Shown piece by piece: positions 12,379 through 24,885 of a stretch of 64,000 nucleotides of DNA. Made by a program: the position numbers and the translations under genes. How positions within the stretch are numbered: the stretch's first letter is position 1; each line of letters starts with the position of its first letter. This stretch comes from Sitta carolinensis. Lineage: Eukaryota > Chordata > Aves > Passeriformes > Sittidae. The notes below the pieces were generated by a model, which saw nothing but the letters and a program-made list of their open reading frames with translations, did no database searches and was not told the DNA's origin. The stretch spans positions 12,566,501-12,630,500 of the forward strand of contig CM063288.1 of NCBI GenBank assembly GCA_032173965.1, given 5' to 3'.

Positions 12379-15300
12379 AGGCAGAATTAGGAGTTTCCTA
12401 CTCTCTGCTGGTGGCAAAGACCTACAACAAAGCCACTCATGGCCCACCTGTGCAAAACACCCATGCACGAAGGCTTCCCACAGTAATTCCCCAGCAGGAA
12501 GCCTGCTGCTCCCAGCACTGTCAGCTGTGCTGTTTTCACGGGTACTCAAATGAGGTTTAACTCTGAAATACTGCATTTCATCGGGTGAAATGCACAGCAA
12601 AACCAACCTCACTGTGGGTTACACAGATACTCCTCAAATAATTTACATTAACTTAATCTTGCTAAACTCTTAGAAGATCCTACAAACTGCACCATGGGGG
12701 ACTTCTCTGCTGTCAACCTTTTTTATTAAAAATGTGTCTTTACAGAAAGCCTTTCATTTCAATCCTTAATCCCATTTTAATTCTTTTTTCTTTAGCAGCA
12801 CTGTGAGAGAATATAGAAGCCTCTTGTCCATACCTAACCTTGCAGCTCAGCAGAGGCACGGTGCAGCCTGTGCACCTGTGTGCTTCTTGTTGGAGGATGG
12901 GCTTCATGTCGTGACAGTTCATTGTGAGGAATAAAAGGGACAGCACAGATTTCAGGAGCTAGCAAAGTTCTTATGAGAGCCCTTGAAACCCCCAGCAACC
13001 TGGATGAAAGTCTTGTTCACTTTATTGCCCTTGTCACTTTTTTACCTGCTATAGTCAAACAGAAAGGTATAAGCTGTCTTAGTATTTGTAATAAAAAGCT
13101 TCTAATTGAACAGGAAAATGCCTTACTATGCTAAGCGAAGCCCTTCTGGTTGGGTACAATCTTTTGCTAATTTTGGAAAGGGAGAAATGAATCCTTGAGG
13201 TGCATTAAGTAGTCCAGTAGAGCCTTGAATGGTTTGGGACCTTCACCTGCACGTGAATTTTCAGAGACACTCAAATAAGCGTCTCCCTTGTGGTGCTTTT
13301 AGGCAAGTATTCAAAAGAGCAGCTTGCTGAGCTGCATCCAAATCATGTTAATTTGGCAGTATGGATGGTTGTTACATTTTGATCTGGCTCTGGTGGTTGA
13401 TACTGAACTCTTGAATACTTCGGCTTTCTGTGACTTCCTAAGGTCACAGTGGAGGTCAGTGCCAGAGTTGAAAAGCAGAATCAGATTTTGGAATAATTTA
13501 ATTCTGGGTGTTAACTCAAAAATACACTCTCTCTCATTAGGCACACAGTACTGAGGCCACAGGAGGCACCTGAGACAGAAAACCCTATTTGGACCTGGTG
13601 ATCTTTTCTAGAAAATGAAGTGGACAAATATATGAAGCATCTCCTATTTCCTCTTAAGGTTTCAACTGATTAAATGAAAGCAATGTGAGAAAACCTGCCC
13701 TAGGCCACAACGTCTTTTAGGGCTGTGGAAGGAAAAAACCCTTATAGCTTTTAATGAGCTCAAGAGATTTTACCCTCTGTAACCACTAAATCCATCACTT
13801 TGCAACAATGAAGTTAATTTATGATTGCCTCAATTGTTTCTTTTTTTATGGGACATTTTTAGTATGGAATTTAATCAAAGAGATTAAATGTCACACTACC
13901 TATTACCTTGCTGTTAAGATATTAATCCTATAGAAAGACATATCAAACTCTGGATTAATCATAAAAGAAAAGTAGTATGATGGCAATGCAATTGCTTTAA
14001 GATTCATGATTTTTTAACTTATTTAATGGGGGCAGAAGTTGAGATGTCACTGCCTCTTGTAGCATACTTGTTGTTTTCCAGAATTAGAAAGGAGTATGAA
14101 AATAACAGTTAGGCCTTGATTTAACCAAGTGCTTAGCACACACTTAGCTTTAACGTGCTCGCCTTGACTCCAGTGAGACTTATGCCTGTGGTTAAGAACT
14201 GTATGAGGCAGGATTAAATCACATGCTTAATTTTAAGCATCCTCTTAAGTGCCTCTTGGTAGGTAGAGCTTCAGTAAGTTAAGTTACATATTTGACAGGT
14301 TTGCCAGCTTAATAGGATAATTTCAAAACTAAGAAAAGGGAATGAATATGCTGCCTTTATTTATGTTAACATATTCTATACAAAATGGTCTCTCAAAACC
14401 CTTTATGAACCATAAACAGAACTACATTTCAGCCATTGATTTCAAAGCCTTTGCTACTGTAAAAGCATAGCACCAAGAAACCTGGGGAGAGAGCACAAAG
14501 ACAAAAAGTTCGATACACGATTGTCTCAGGAGAAACCTTAGACCACAGGAACACAGCAACATGGTGTTAATTTGTAGTTTTAATCTATTGATGCACTTTT
14601 GAAAAAGCCTGTATTGAGTTAAGCATTGCTCCTTCAGAAGCTATTTACCATCACAGAAAGTAATGGTCATATCTGTGCTATCAGGAATAAAAATTCACTT
14701 CCATTTTAAGTGCCATGTTCTCTTCACTGAGTAAACACTGCACTGCTCAAGCCAGACATGGGTTAACCCAGCTCACAGGCATTTACTGTTTACTGCATCA
14801 GTGATATACCTTCTGGGTAGGTCTAGTTTTGAGTACTCACATCAGCCAGCTTAGTGTCCAACTTAGTGTCCCATGGCTGGCTAGACCTCCCTTTCAGAAG
14901 CTGTTGGGTGGATTAGTTTTCACCAGAACTCCCCTCAGTTCTAGTCTTTGTTTCTCCCCACATAAGCCCTTTTCATCCATGATGACCTAGACTCAGGCCA
15001 GTGTGGCCTTTCAGAGACTAGGCACAAAGAGCTTCCAGTAGCACCTTCAGAAAACGAGGAATCTGCCAACTACTGGAACCATATCCTGTGGTTTAATATT
15101 TGCCTGAAGGAATAGGTATCTAAAGTAAGCTTTGTATGTGTATAAATTGGATTTATAAAACCAATTACTCACTCCTGACATCAGCTAGGTTGAGCCTGGC
15201 CAGACTGGAATCAAACAAGCAGGGAACAAGGGCTCCTATTTGTAGCTACCTTTGTTCCTCCCTTCACAGACTACAAAGAAAAGGTTTCTAGGACACAGCC

Positions 15301-17499
15301 CCAGTCACTGTCTGGCTTCACCTTGTCCTTCCAGCTTCATTAGGGGAAGGAGCACAGGGATTATATTGTTATGTCATCCAGAAAATACACAAAAAGCCTC
15401 AACAAAAAGCATCATCTGATAATAATGAAATATTCAAACAGGTTTGCAGATGACAGTGCCTGTTTCTGACAGGAGAATATTGTTTGGGAGAAGTTATTTG
15501 CACAAACCAGTGAATGATTGATGCAGGGCCAATGAAAGATTGATGTGTGAAAACACAAAACACATCTGCCCTAATTGAAAGTCCTGGGTTTGCCAGGATT
15601 ATGGGAGGGGAGAAAAATCCCTGCCTATGAGATTCACCCTGTCATCCCATCCTTCAGAAATTTTCTAATCACTCATCCTACCTCTTTCTTTCATGCTGAT
15701 TTCTCCTTGATGCCTTCATCAAGATTATCATCTGACAAACTGTGCATGCACAGAGGGCTTGGTAGGAAGTCAGGCTGGAGGCAGAGTAGTTGTGGAGAAG
15801 GAAAGCAGCAAAGTGAGGGGAACTGACAGGGAAAATCAGAGCTTCTGCTCTGTCCTTCAGCAACCAGCGTACTAGAGAGTATCACAGATGCCATATTGTT
15901 GGTTTACGACCAACAATAAATTACAGAGTCAGGAGAAACTCTTAGTATAACCACTTATGGTCCTTGCTTCCCCTGTAGTTATTGCTTAGAAAGCTTGGAA
16001 AATTCTAAAAAATACCTTGAAAATCATGTGTATGCATATACAATTTAGATAAACCAAAATGGCATCAGTAAGTTTATTCCTGGGAAATACTTTACAAGGG
16101 CAAGAAGGTATAATGCATGGACTTATCAAATAGTAAAAGGCCAGTCTGTATATCCATTTGCAAATCAGAAGATTGAATGTTTTGGAGGCTGAGTGGTACA
16201 AAGTTTGTGAGCTTCATAGTCAAGTCTCACTGACAATACAACCAGGACATGGCAAATTGAACCTTGCTCAGAATGTCACGTCCAGGATGTGCTTTCTGGT
16301 ACACACTGACACAGAACCGAATAGTAAACAAGGATATATTTTCAGTCTCATTCTCTTGTACAGTCTGAACTTCTCCCTTCAGTGCTTCCACTCTCTGACC
16401 TCCTCAAATAGACACCATCACTGCCCTTTCCAGTGCATGGATTATCTGGCACCTTCAAGGCCAGGAGCACCATTAGAAAACACCAGGGGAACCTGCCCAA
16501 AAGCATGAAATGGCAGGCATTAACTCTTAGCCAGGGTTCACTGGTAGTTCACAGCGTTTCTTGCAGCCAGGAGCTAACTGAAGAGAGTAGAATGCATTTG
16601 ATATATTTTAAATACCATTGTTTTCCTGATAACCTTGCTAGTGGCACAAAGCACCAGTAACTATGTGGGTAATGATACCTTAACAATGGGCAGCATCTGA
16701 ATTGTTAGAAAGTGTCAGTCTCACCCAAGTCTTTCCTCGCTAGTATTGCCAACATTGTTCTCTCTGCAGAGCTATAAGATAGTAGATGGCAAGAGATGCA
16801 GTTCTTTAGCCTGGAAAGTGTCTATCCAGTGACAAAGTACCTATACAGTGACAAAGTGGTGCAAGGAGACTGGTCCTCCCTCAGCCTTGCAGTGTTTAAG
16901 AGAGCAATAAAGAATAAAGACAATAATAATCACACACGTGATTTTCTGCAGTCAATAATCTCACATAATCATTTTTTTGAAAATTACTGGGAGACATTCC
17001 TGATATCATTATTTAATTTCCAATTATGCCTGGGAGCTCTGTATTTGAACTCCCCCTTCTCAGAGCAGACTCTGAACAAGCACAGAACAAAAAGCTATCT
17101 GGTCCCAGTGATCTTCCACAGGACAAGCTCTGCCAGGCTGGATGAAAAGTTTAATGTTTACTAGTTTTCCCCAAGGAACAAAACCCAGGGTTGGAAACCG
17201 AGTGTTTTTATAATTATTACATGTCTTAAAGCAACTGTTAGCTTCTGTTCTGTTAGCAAAGTAAAAAGGAAGTGGGTGGAGGGTTGCAAGGGGACAAGAG
17301 AAAGCTTAAACACTTCTACTTATCTGTTAGATGCACATTGTACTGTGATCCAGGGAGAAAGTTTCTATTCAGGTAGCATTAGAGTGCCCGATGTGTTGCT
17401 CAACTGTTTGATTTGGGCACCGAACAAGCACTGCAATACTCTTGAGTATAACTTATTTGCATGCACCATTAATAAAAAGTGACTTTATTCTTTCTGCTG
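12379..17499. other. Non-coding DNA
   Basis: Reading frames here are short or of chance composition, including a 122-codon frame at 16796-17164 with no recognisable domain. Near 14113-14265 there may be an ancient dispersed repeat, listed separately. A perfect 10-bp hairpin lies at 15894-15918. A short partial duplication (CAGTGACAAAGT repeated) lies at 16827-16858. Confidence 0.5.
14113..14265. repeat. Possible ancient palindromic-type dispersed repeat
   Basis: The segment carries the alternation CTTAGCTTTAACGTGCT, TTGACTCCAGTGAGACTTA and CATGCTTAATTTTAAGCAT. This resembles old sauropsid repeats in which complementary 'TGCTTAA...TTAAGCA' arms flank a 'GACTTCAATGGGACT' centre. The resemblance is from memory, and the copy is much diverged. 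The self-complementary CATGCTTAATTTTAAGCAT at the end is visible directly. Confidence 0.35.
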
Positions 17500-17553
17500 G
17501 TCCTGCTTTGAGCAGGTGTTGGCCAGAGTACTCTTTTTCCAACCTTAATGATT
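17500..17553 (+). mobile_element. CR1 LINE 3'-terminal fragment
   Basis: The text CCTGCTTTGAGCAGGTGTTGG followed by a degraded region, then CCAACCTTAATGATTC, matches the conserved 3' end of avian CR1 elements (GCTTTGAGCAGG...GGTTGGAC...CCAACCT...GATTCT). Only the last 50 or so bases are recognisable. Severe 5' truncation is normal for CR1. The element reads on the plus strand. Confidence 0.72.
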
Positions 17554-20500
17554 CCACCCATGGCAAATGCCCTGTCTCTCATCTTTAAAATAGGCTTCCC
17601 TTTCCCAATACTCGCTGGAGCCCCTATAGCTTGATCTTAATCTCAAGAAAGCTCAGCCTGTGATTTTCCTGTGCCTCTAATTTCACAGGATTTTTCTTGA
17701 ATGTCCTTGTATTTGAAGGGGCTTGGGGGTATCTGAGGGGTTGCTGTTGCAAAGGTTATGCCTATAAAAATACTTCTGGGAAACATGAGCTACTACCCTG
17801 TTCTTCCATTAGGAAAACAACAGTTCTGTTTTAGGACTAAAAAGTGTCGATTTTACACAGCAACAAAAAAACAGAAGGACTGTCATTGTAACATCTGCTC
17901 CTGATATTGTACTGTGATGAAGTGCAAATCCAAGCTGAGCAGGCTATAAATTGCATTATACCATTGCTCCTCCTGACCCTCTAGTCAGACAAGTTTTCTC
18001 TTACAAAGACCCCATATTCAGGAGTTTATATCCTGGCTATAAAATTTTAGTTTAAGATGAAAGTTGGTATAAAATACCATAACTCCAGAGTGAATCTCTT
18101 TTGTAAACTTGATAACAGCTTGTAATACACTTTAATAACCTCTTTCAGAGAAAGAGGATGGACCATTTAAAATTCACTGTGCCCCCATGGAAACATTTAC
18201 CAATGGAATCACCTTTGGAATAGGCAGAGTAAAATACTGCTTCTAATCTGCAGAGGGAAAGGTTGAGTTTTGATGCCTGTTTTGGTAAACTGGGGAGGAA
18301 AGCAGCAGATTTTTTTCTCTGTAAAAGACTAGCACAGTCATTATAAACTACTTTTAAAGATTTTTTAAGTTCTAAGCTAGTTCTAACTTTAGTTATAAAT
18401 ACTATAAAAACTAGAAGCTTCAAAAATAGAAAATAAATCTATTTTTATTTTTAAAATACACTGGGTAAGAAATAAAGATTGTACTTGAATATTTTCCCTT
18501 CTTACTTACTTGCAAGTTTTCAGCCTTTGAGTTTTATCTTAGTTCAAACATTTAAGTCAAATCTCTTTCCTCCACAATCTTGATTTTTCTTTTGTTGATT
18601 TGATCCCTTAAAACCCATATTATTGTCCCTGTTCCCTGCACAGATTAGCATCGCTTGAAGCACCAGCAGTTTAATACAAGAATTCAACTGCTAACCCATA
18701 AAGAGTAGACACAACCCAATCTCTTCTGGACAAAAATAAATTCTCAGGAGCATTTGCTATGATAAAGGATCAAAATCTGATCAATGCATTACTGAGGGTG
18801 TATCACAGCTGTTGCTTTGCATGGGCAAGTCCAGTTCCCAAGAGTTTCACAGTAAATAACTGCAAGCACAAAGTGGGCTTAGAGTAGAGTAAATCCAATC
18901 CAGGACAGTCTCAGGGGCTTTGCATTTGAGTGAGACATTATTTCAGCACTAAACAGAGCAGTTTTGATTAATGCATTTTAAAATTCTCCCCCCAAAACTC
19001 CTTCGATGGGAAGCTGTTACTGTGATGTAGCTAGAAATACACAGTAACACACACAACAGGCGTTCAGGTAGAGAAGAAGAAAGGAAGTCTCCAGTTTATT
19101 GTTGACTTCATATATATAAGTTTCTGGACAGTGATCAGAGATTGGACAAGAAGTTATTACTTCTCTGTCTTCACTGGTCACTTGAGAAGTCCATCAGGTG
19201 ATATCTTTTACAAAGGAATGTAAACATGATTCTTGTTTATTTTATAATTTATGAGAACTGACTCTACTATACTAAAACAAATCAGAAGGCTTATTTTCAG
19301 GGACAACAGGAAGCCTCCTTGGAGGAAGCAATACAGGACATAAGGCTGTGATCACTTAAGTGAGAGGGATGCCAAGGGACACCAGTTTTCCATAAGTCCT
19401 GCTTACATAAGTGGAAGTTCTTGTGGAAGGGAGAGAGGAAGAGCTGTATGTACAGTTGTCAAGATAATCCCCTATAAAAGCCTCTTAACTTGATAAATAT
19501 CCTCCTCTCCCAGTAGGATTCGTTGTTTCTTTGCTGTTTTGGACTAATGAGTGTTCGATTGTGATACAGATCTTAACACCACCTAGTCACCAGTCAGGTG
19601 AAACTCTTGTCAATTTTTCCATGTACATGCAGAATTAAAACCTTCCTGCGACCTAATGATCCACGAGGTAAGTGGGAGGAAAGGGGAGGAGGAGTGATTA
19701 ATCTCTCACTGTTAAGCATCGCTTCATTCTTTACAGAGAAACACCTCTTTGCATGAGAGTTTTATAGATTATATCATCATCCAACACCTCAGTATGCACA
19801 TCCCTGCTCCCTATGGGGAAATCTCAGGTTTCTTGCTCAGTAAAAATCTCCTGAAGTTTTCCTCCCCACAGCATGTAGAGCTGTTTCACACAGTATTCCA
19901 CCTGGACTGCCGCAGATCCATGAAGGCTCCAGGCTGGCAGCACAGCAAGATGAGCTTAAGAAACCCCCACAAGGGATTTGAACTTCCTCTCTGAGCTTTG
20001 TTGGGGGGCTCCAGCTTGGCTTTCACCAATCAGCTCTTGGTGCTGGGGATGTAGATGGCTCAGCAGCACTAAGAGAGACACTGCCTATGGGGCAGCCCAG
20101 TTGGCTTTCCTTATGTCTGGAACACACAGTATGCTACACTCCCTGCTACTCTGCAAGGCTGACAAGCGCTGGTAGCCATTTGGCATGTAAAGTATGGAAA
20201 AGGAGGAGATCTCACTGTTTCCTGACTCTTCAGTATCTGTAGATACTTACTTTTCTGAGTACTTCGTCTTTAGCCTCTTCCCGTGATAAGAAAAAAATAA
20301 AATTTGCAGCAAATGGCATCTTCTTTCTGCAGCATAAGCTTTAAAACACACAGGGAACAAACTTCATCCAAAGATTAGAGTATTTTGTTATTTGCTTAGA
20401 AAAAAAAGCTCTTTGCTCTGGTGTTTTCCCTCTTCCATTAATCAGAATTCTTTCTGTATGTCATCTCAAATTTAAGGGCATACCTATACTGCTAAAGAGA

Positions 20501-22820
20501 ATAAGGTGATATAAGGCTTTATATCAGGTGGGAATGACTAGGAAAACCAGGAGCACCTACTTAGTCTCTCAGGCTGGGACATATGAAATCAGCTAAACCA
20601 CTGTTAGCATTGCTGCTGCAGAGGTGGCTCTGGGTACACCCAGAGATGGGTCCCCAGGCCAGGTGCTTCAGAACTCCTGCCTGGGATTCCCCTTCATCTT
20701 TAGCTAAGGATCAAAGATGGATCCACAGCAAGTACAACCCACTGCTGTCCTTGGCTACCTGCCTTGACTGCTGGAGTAAGAGGTGGTGTGGACACCTTTT
20801 TCCTCCTTGAATGCTTACCTGAGGGATAAGGAAGATGCAGGTAGTCCCACTATTTCCTTCTGTCCATTGCATGGAATGAAGACTACCAAATGCATCTGTT
20901 CCTCACTGCAGCACGTGAGGGTAGGTTTTCTTCCTTGTCCACTCACTCTTTAGTGGCAGCTCCTCCAGTGTTCCCTGGGCTGCTGTAGTCACTCCTTCCT
21001 CCTCATTTCTCTTGTCTCGTTATCAGGGAGCAGCAAGAGCACAAGGCCACAGAAGGGAAGCTGTGAGCTGAGGAAGACCACAGCATTGGAGGTAACAAGG
21101 TCCATCAACACTCCCAGATAAAGCTCATCAAGTACAGAATCCATGCAAAGAATGTACACGGGAGAAAAAAGAAGACAGAGACAAGGCTGCAGCCTTGGTG
21201 CAAGTGCCATCCATGACATGGGGCTGGAAACATGCTACCTTCTGTCCTGGGCCAAGCCTGAAGAGAGCTTTTGCAGCAGGGCTGAGAACAGATCTATCCA
21301 CAGCACACCTTGGGGAAGGTTTGAACCCCCTGGTCTTTGCTTAAATGGAATCCTCAGACCCAGGGGAAGGGTGTGGATGTGGGTCCAGGTGAGGCTGGTC
21401 AGGGTCTTTTGAGGCCTATTAATGCCCTCACACCTAATTACATTTTCCACACTTCTGGGAGTCCTTCTCCCTCTTCTATGGCCTGGGGGTCCCAGCCCTA
21501 TGTGGGACTTGATGGTGATTTTGCAATGCAAATAACAAAACAGTTAATCCATGATGCGAATTAAATTCATGTCAAGCGCTACTTGAAGGGTGCCCACACA
21601 GCCTGCCAGGAGGAGTGTAACTGCTAATTAGCACCCATGTTGGCTGTCGGGTGAGGACATGAAATGTGTGAATGGAATATAGAGAATAAACTACCCACGC
21701 TGGGAAACTGCAAGTTGACACAGTCTTTTCTATGCCAGATTTTCTGTGCTCTAATAACAGATATCATCAAAGGTAAGGGAACTCATAGGGCTGTAGCATT
21801 TCAGATACAGGAGACTGAGAACCAAGATTTTGGATACAAATCTTTACAGGTGAAGGTACTTTAAGACATAGGTGTAAACTACAGTGAAACACTTAGAATT
21901 GTTTTTAAGAAGTAACATAAGAAAAAAAAAAAAGTAAACAAAACTGTTTTGGTCATTCATATTGGTTTCTCTGTGTCTCTTCAGCCTCACTCTGCTGGCA
22001 CTGTGGGTAGTTTCCCAGCTTCTAACCATATTGATTTTCTTAGCAGAAAAAGCCTAAGGTTATCTAAACAGTTTAGTTTCTTGATTCTTTGTGTTGAATT
22101 CATTATTTTCTTTCCACCTGGATATGCTACCCTGTGTTGCACATGATACACCAATCTATAACCTGAGCAGAAATTGTCCACGGAGCTGGCCAGCAATCGA
22201 GATGGGTGGGTGCTCTGATGATTAACACATCAACACTCCCATCACCAGCCAAGATTTCCATTAGAACTTCTCAAAGGGACAATGGGCCAATTACTGATGC
22301 TGTCAGTGGATGCAGTTCACAAATTTGACGTTCCCTTATTTCCTAAGCTGTGTTCAGCCTTGCAGCACCAGCAAAAGGGACCCTTTGAAGGTATTTCCCA
22401 ACAGGGCAGCTGACACTGACTTTGTTGAAATGCTCTCATTGATTTCATCCCAAATGCAGAACAAAGAAGAAACAAGAGGAGTTTCCAGGTCAGGAACATA
22501 ATAATTTGCATACTAGGTCATCCCATCCCTGTCAAATCCCTCTCGTACCTGAGATTTCAGAGGCAGGTGAAAATCTCTCACTAGGGCTGGTGCACACAGA
22601 AAACCTGGCATGTAACATGGGAATGAGGTGTGATTCCTCTCCAGCTTAAGGCCACCATAAATCATTGCCAAACTCCTGCCTTGGAGAAGTCTCTCAGGAC
22701 AGAATCAATCCATTTGTCTGGGTAGGAGCTGTGATGGAGCAGCAGAGGATGGGACACTTCTGCAGGTAGAAGTGTTTCAGAGTCCTTGAACCCTGTGCCA
22801 CAGCTCCATTCCTACATTCC
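17554..22820. other. Non-coding DNA
   Basis: No credible gene. A hairpin with arms TGATATAA and TTATATCA lies near 20508-20527. The stretch from about 19900 to 21500 is somewhat richer in G and C and has several short open frames on both strands, none with a recognisable domain or consistent splice sites. Confidence 0.5.
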
Positions 22821-22842
22821 TTTTTTTTTTTTTTTTTTTTTT
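22821..22842. repeat. Poly-T tract, 22 bp
   Basis: A run of 22 T between TACATTCC and GGTCTGGGC. No recognisable retrocopy body is attached. Confidence 0.95.
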
Positions 22843-24519
22843 GGTCTGGGCTGGAACCAGGTTTTGGTTTTGGAGCCGAAGGTCTCATAGTACACAGGTG
22901 AGATTTGACTGCTGAGCAATACACATAGCCATGAGAAGCTCCTCTTCCTTGACTGAAGAGGAAGCTGAAACCTCTTCAAGTCACTCAACCCTCCATCTAG
23001 GTTCCCTATCCACTGTAAACCACTCTGCTCCTCCCACTGACCAGCCAGACTGTTGCATGGCTTGTGCCAAAGTATGAATGGAGGGGATTGATCATCCCTG
23101 GGCACTGCTTGTCACCCCACTCCGTGTCCTGTGCCTGATTAGCAAGTGACCCCTCCATCTCAACATGCCTCAGCCACCTCTCCAGTGCTGCTACTGCCAG
23201 CTGTAATTGTCATGGAAAAGGCCCTTGGAAGAGTATTTTATGGACTGACAAGCAGATTCTAGTTTAATGGCCAGAGTCCTGCAAGGCTGGGGAAGAATCA
23301 CCCAGGTTGTACATGGCTGCTGGGACAGGCTGTACTGTGGCTGCTGGTGGGCAGGTGACTGATTTTTTTTGTGTGTTATATTCAAGGAGATATTAAACCA
23401 GTCCCCAGCATTGTTACGGATGTTGCTCTGATCTGCTGCATTAAGTAATTTGTGCATCTCTCCCAGAAAAAAATTAATTTCCTCTCTGGGCTGGTATCAA
23501 TGCTAATATTAGTGAGTGTTGCCGAACCGTTTTACATCTGCTCTAACAGCAGCTGCTCTGCAGGAGGGTGACTTGACAAGGGGACAGGGCAGAGGAGAAA
23601 AGTCACACTAGGCATTCAGCAGAGGGGGCAGGAGGGAAGGGTTGGAGGCTGGGTAGCTGGGGACTATATGCAGCACTCAGCAGATCAGGGATGCAAAGAA
23701 GGATATAAATACAATATAAACAGACCTCTTCCCAGATGCATGTTTGAGTGGTGTGAAATGCCCCACATGAGAGGGGTCTGTTGCATAATTGTCACCAGGG
23801 AGGCCTGTGGGGATGCCTCAAATTAGCTCTGCTCAAAACCTGCCTGGGAAGCAGTCTGACAAAGAAAAGAACAATTTGTAAATTTTTTCTTGTGGTAGCA
23901 AAAACCAGGCTCAGATCATACTGATTCTGAGGCAAATATGTCGAAGTTTGTGTTTACACTTCAGCAAAGTAAAGGGGCTCACTGGCAGCCAACAGCTCTG
24001 CAATCAGGTGTTCCTTCTCCTAGAAGGGTCAAACCAAATGGGGAAGCATCCTGTCGGTCAACAGGGTGAGACAGAGCCCTGGTGGTTCGAAGCAGCTCTG
24101 TACTCTTAGTGGGTTACAGATTTTGCAGCTGGAACAGTCCCCACACAGATGTTTCCCTGCACAGGGTACCTGATGATGTGTAGCTGACTGTGGGAACTCA
24201 GCTTCTAACTAATTTTAGTGAATTTAAAGGGTATGATCCCTTTAAATGTCTTAAGATGTCTTAGGTTCTTACTGCATTTCAGTATGTAAGCAGGTCAGTG
24301 CTGGATCTCTGGAAATGAAAAAGAAAGATATTTGATCAGCATATCAAGGACTAAATTGGAAAATTCAATAATTTAAGAATGTGACTATTTTTTTGGTCCA
24401 CCCAATAGAGCTAGTCAGGGCTGGGGGCTGGAATGTGTCTCTAGTGCAGGGAAAAGGCAGACCAGTGGAAAGCAACGTGGCAGTCAACATCCAGCCTCGG
24501 GAAGAGATTCAGGTTTCTT
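22843..24519. other. Non-coding DNA
   Basis: No credible gene. A perfect hairpin with 10-bp arms ATTTAAAGGG and CCCTTTAAAT around a 6-base loop lies at 24222-24247. Purine-rich sequence occurs near 23570-23660. Confidence 0.5.
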
Positions 24520-24552
24520 AAAAAAAAAAAATCTAGATTTTTTTTTTTTTTT
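24520..24552. repeat. A/T palindrome around TCTAGA
   Basis: Twelve A (24520-24531), then TCTAGA, then fifteen T (24538-24552). The 30 bases 24520-24549 are perfectly self-complementary, so the tract can extrude as a cruciform or fold as a hairpin. It ends about 40 bp before the CpG-rich cluster. Confidence 0.95.
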
Positions 24553-24589
24553 CTTTCTTCTCAGCTATTGGGGATTTGCAACCCTTCCC

Positions 24590-24885
24590 TCCCCCGCAGG
24601 GTTACGGAGCAGAGCGGCCCCGCGGGCACCTTGGGCTCCCGCCGAGAGCGCATTGCCTCGCCGCAAATCTTCCCGCTTCCCAAACAAGTTTCCCTCCTGT
24701 GCAGGGCTGATACCAAGACTCTGAGAGACTGGTGGTACAAAACCCTGCATGTAAGCGCATCGGAGCTTCTAAACCTCGAAAGCCGCCGCCGCCGAGCCGG
24801 GTTGGGTCCCCGCGGTGCCGCAGGTCGCCGAGCGCTCCGCGCCAGCCCCGGCGCCCTGCGCCGCAGGCTTGGTCACATCTGGAAA
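24590..24885. promoter_or_regulatory. CpG-rich cluster, candidate promoter or first exon
   Basis: CpG dinucleotides are dense here (CCCGCAGG, GCGGCCCCGCGGGC, GCCGCCGCCGCCGAGCC, CGCGGTGCCGC, GCGCTCCGCGCC) while the kilobases on both sides are CpG-poor. That is the usual mark of an unmethylated promoter island, although this one is short, about 300 bp. On the plus strand a pyrimidine-rich tract and AG end at 24704, and a GTAAGC donor begins at 24751; they would bound a 46-base exon. Open frames of about 110 codons exist on both strands but look like a by-product of GC content. Direction of transcription cannot be decided. It could belong to a non-coding RNA, an alternative first exon, or be an orphan island. 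Confidence 0.5.

Noticed and set aside
16796..17164. 122-codon plus-strand frame
   Set aside because: No recognisable domain and no clear splice or promoter context; length is within chance for 64 kb.
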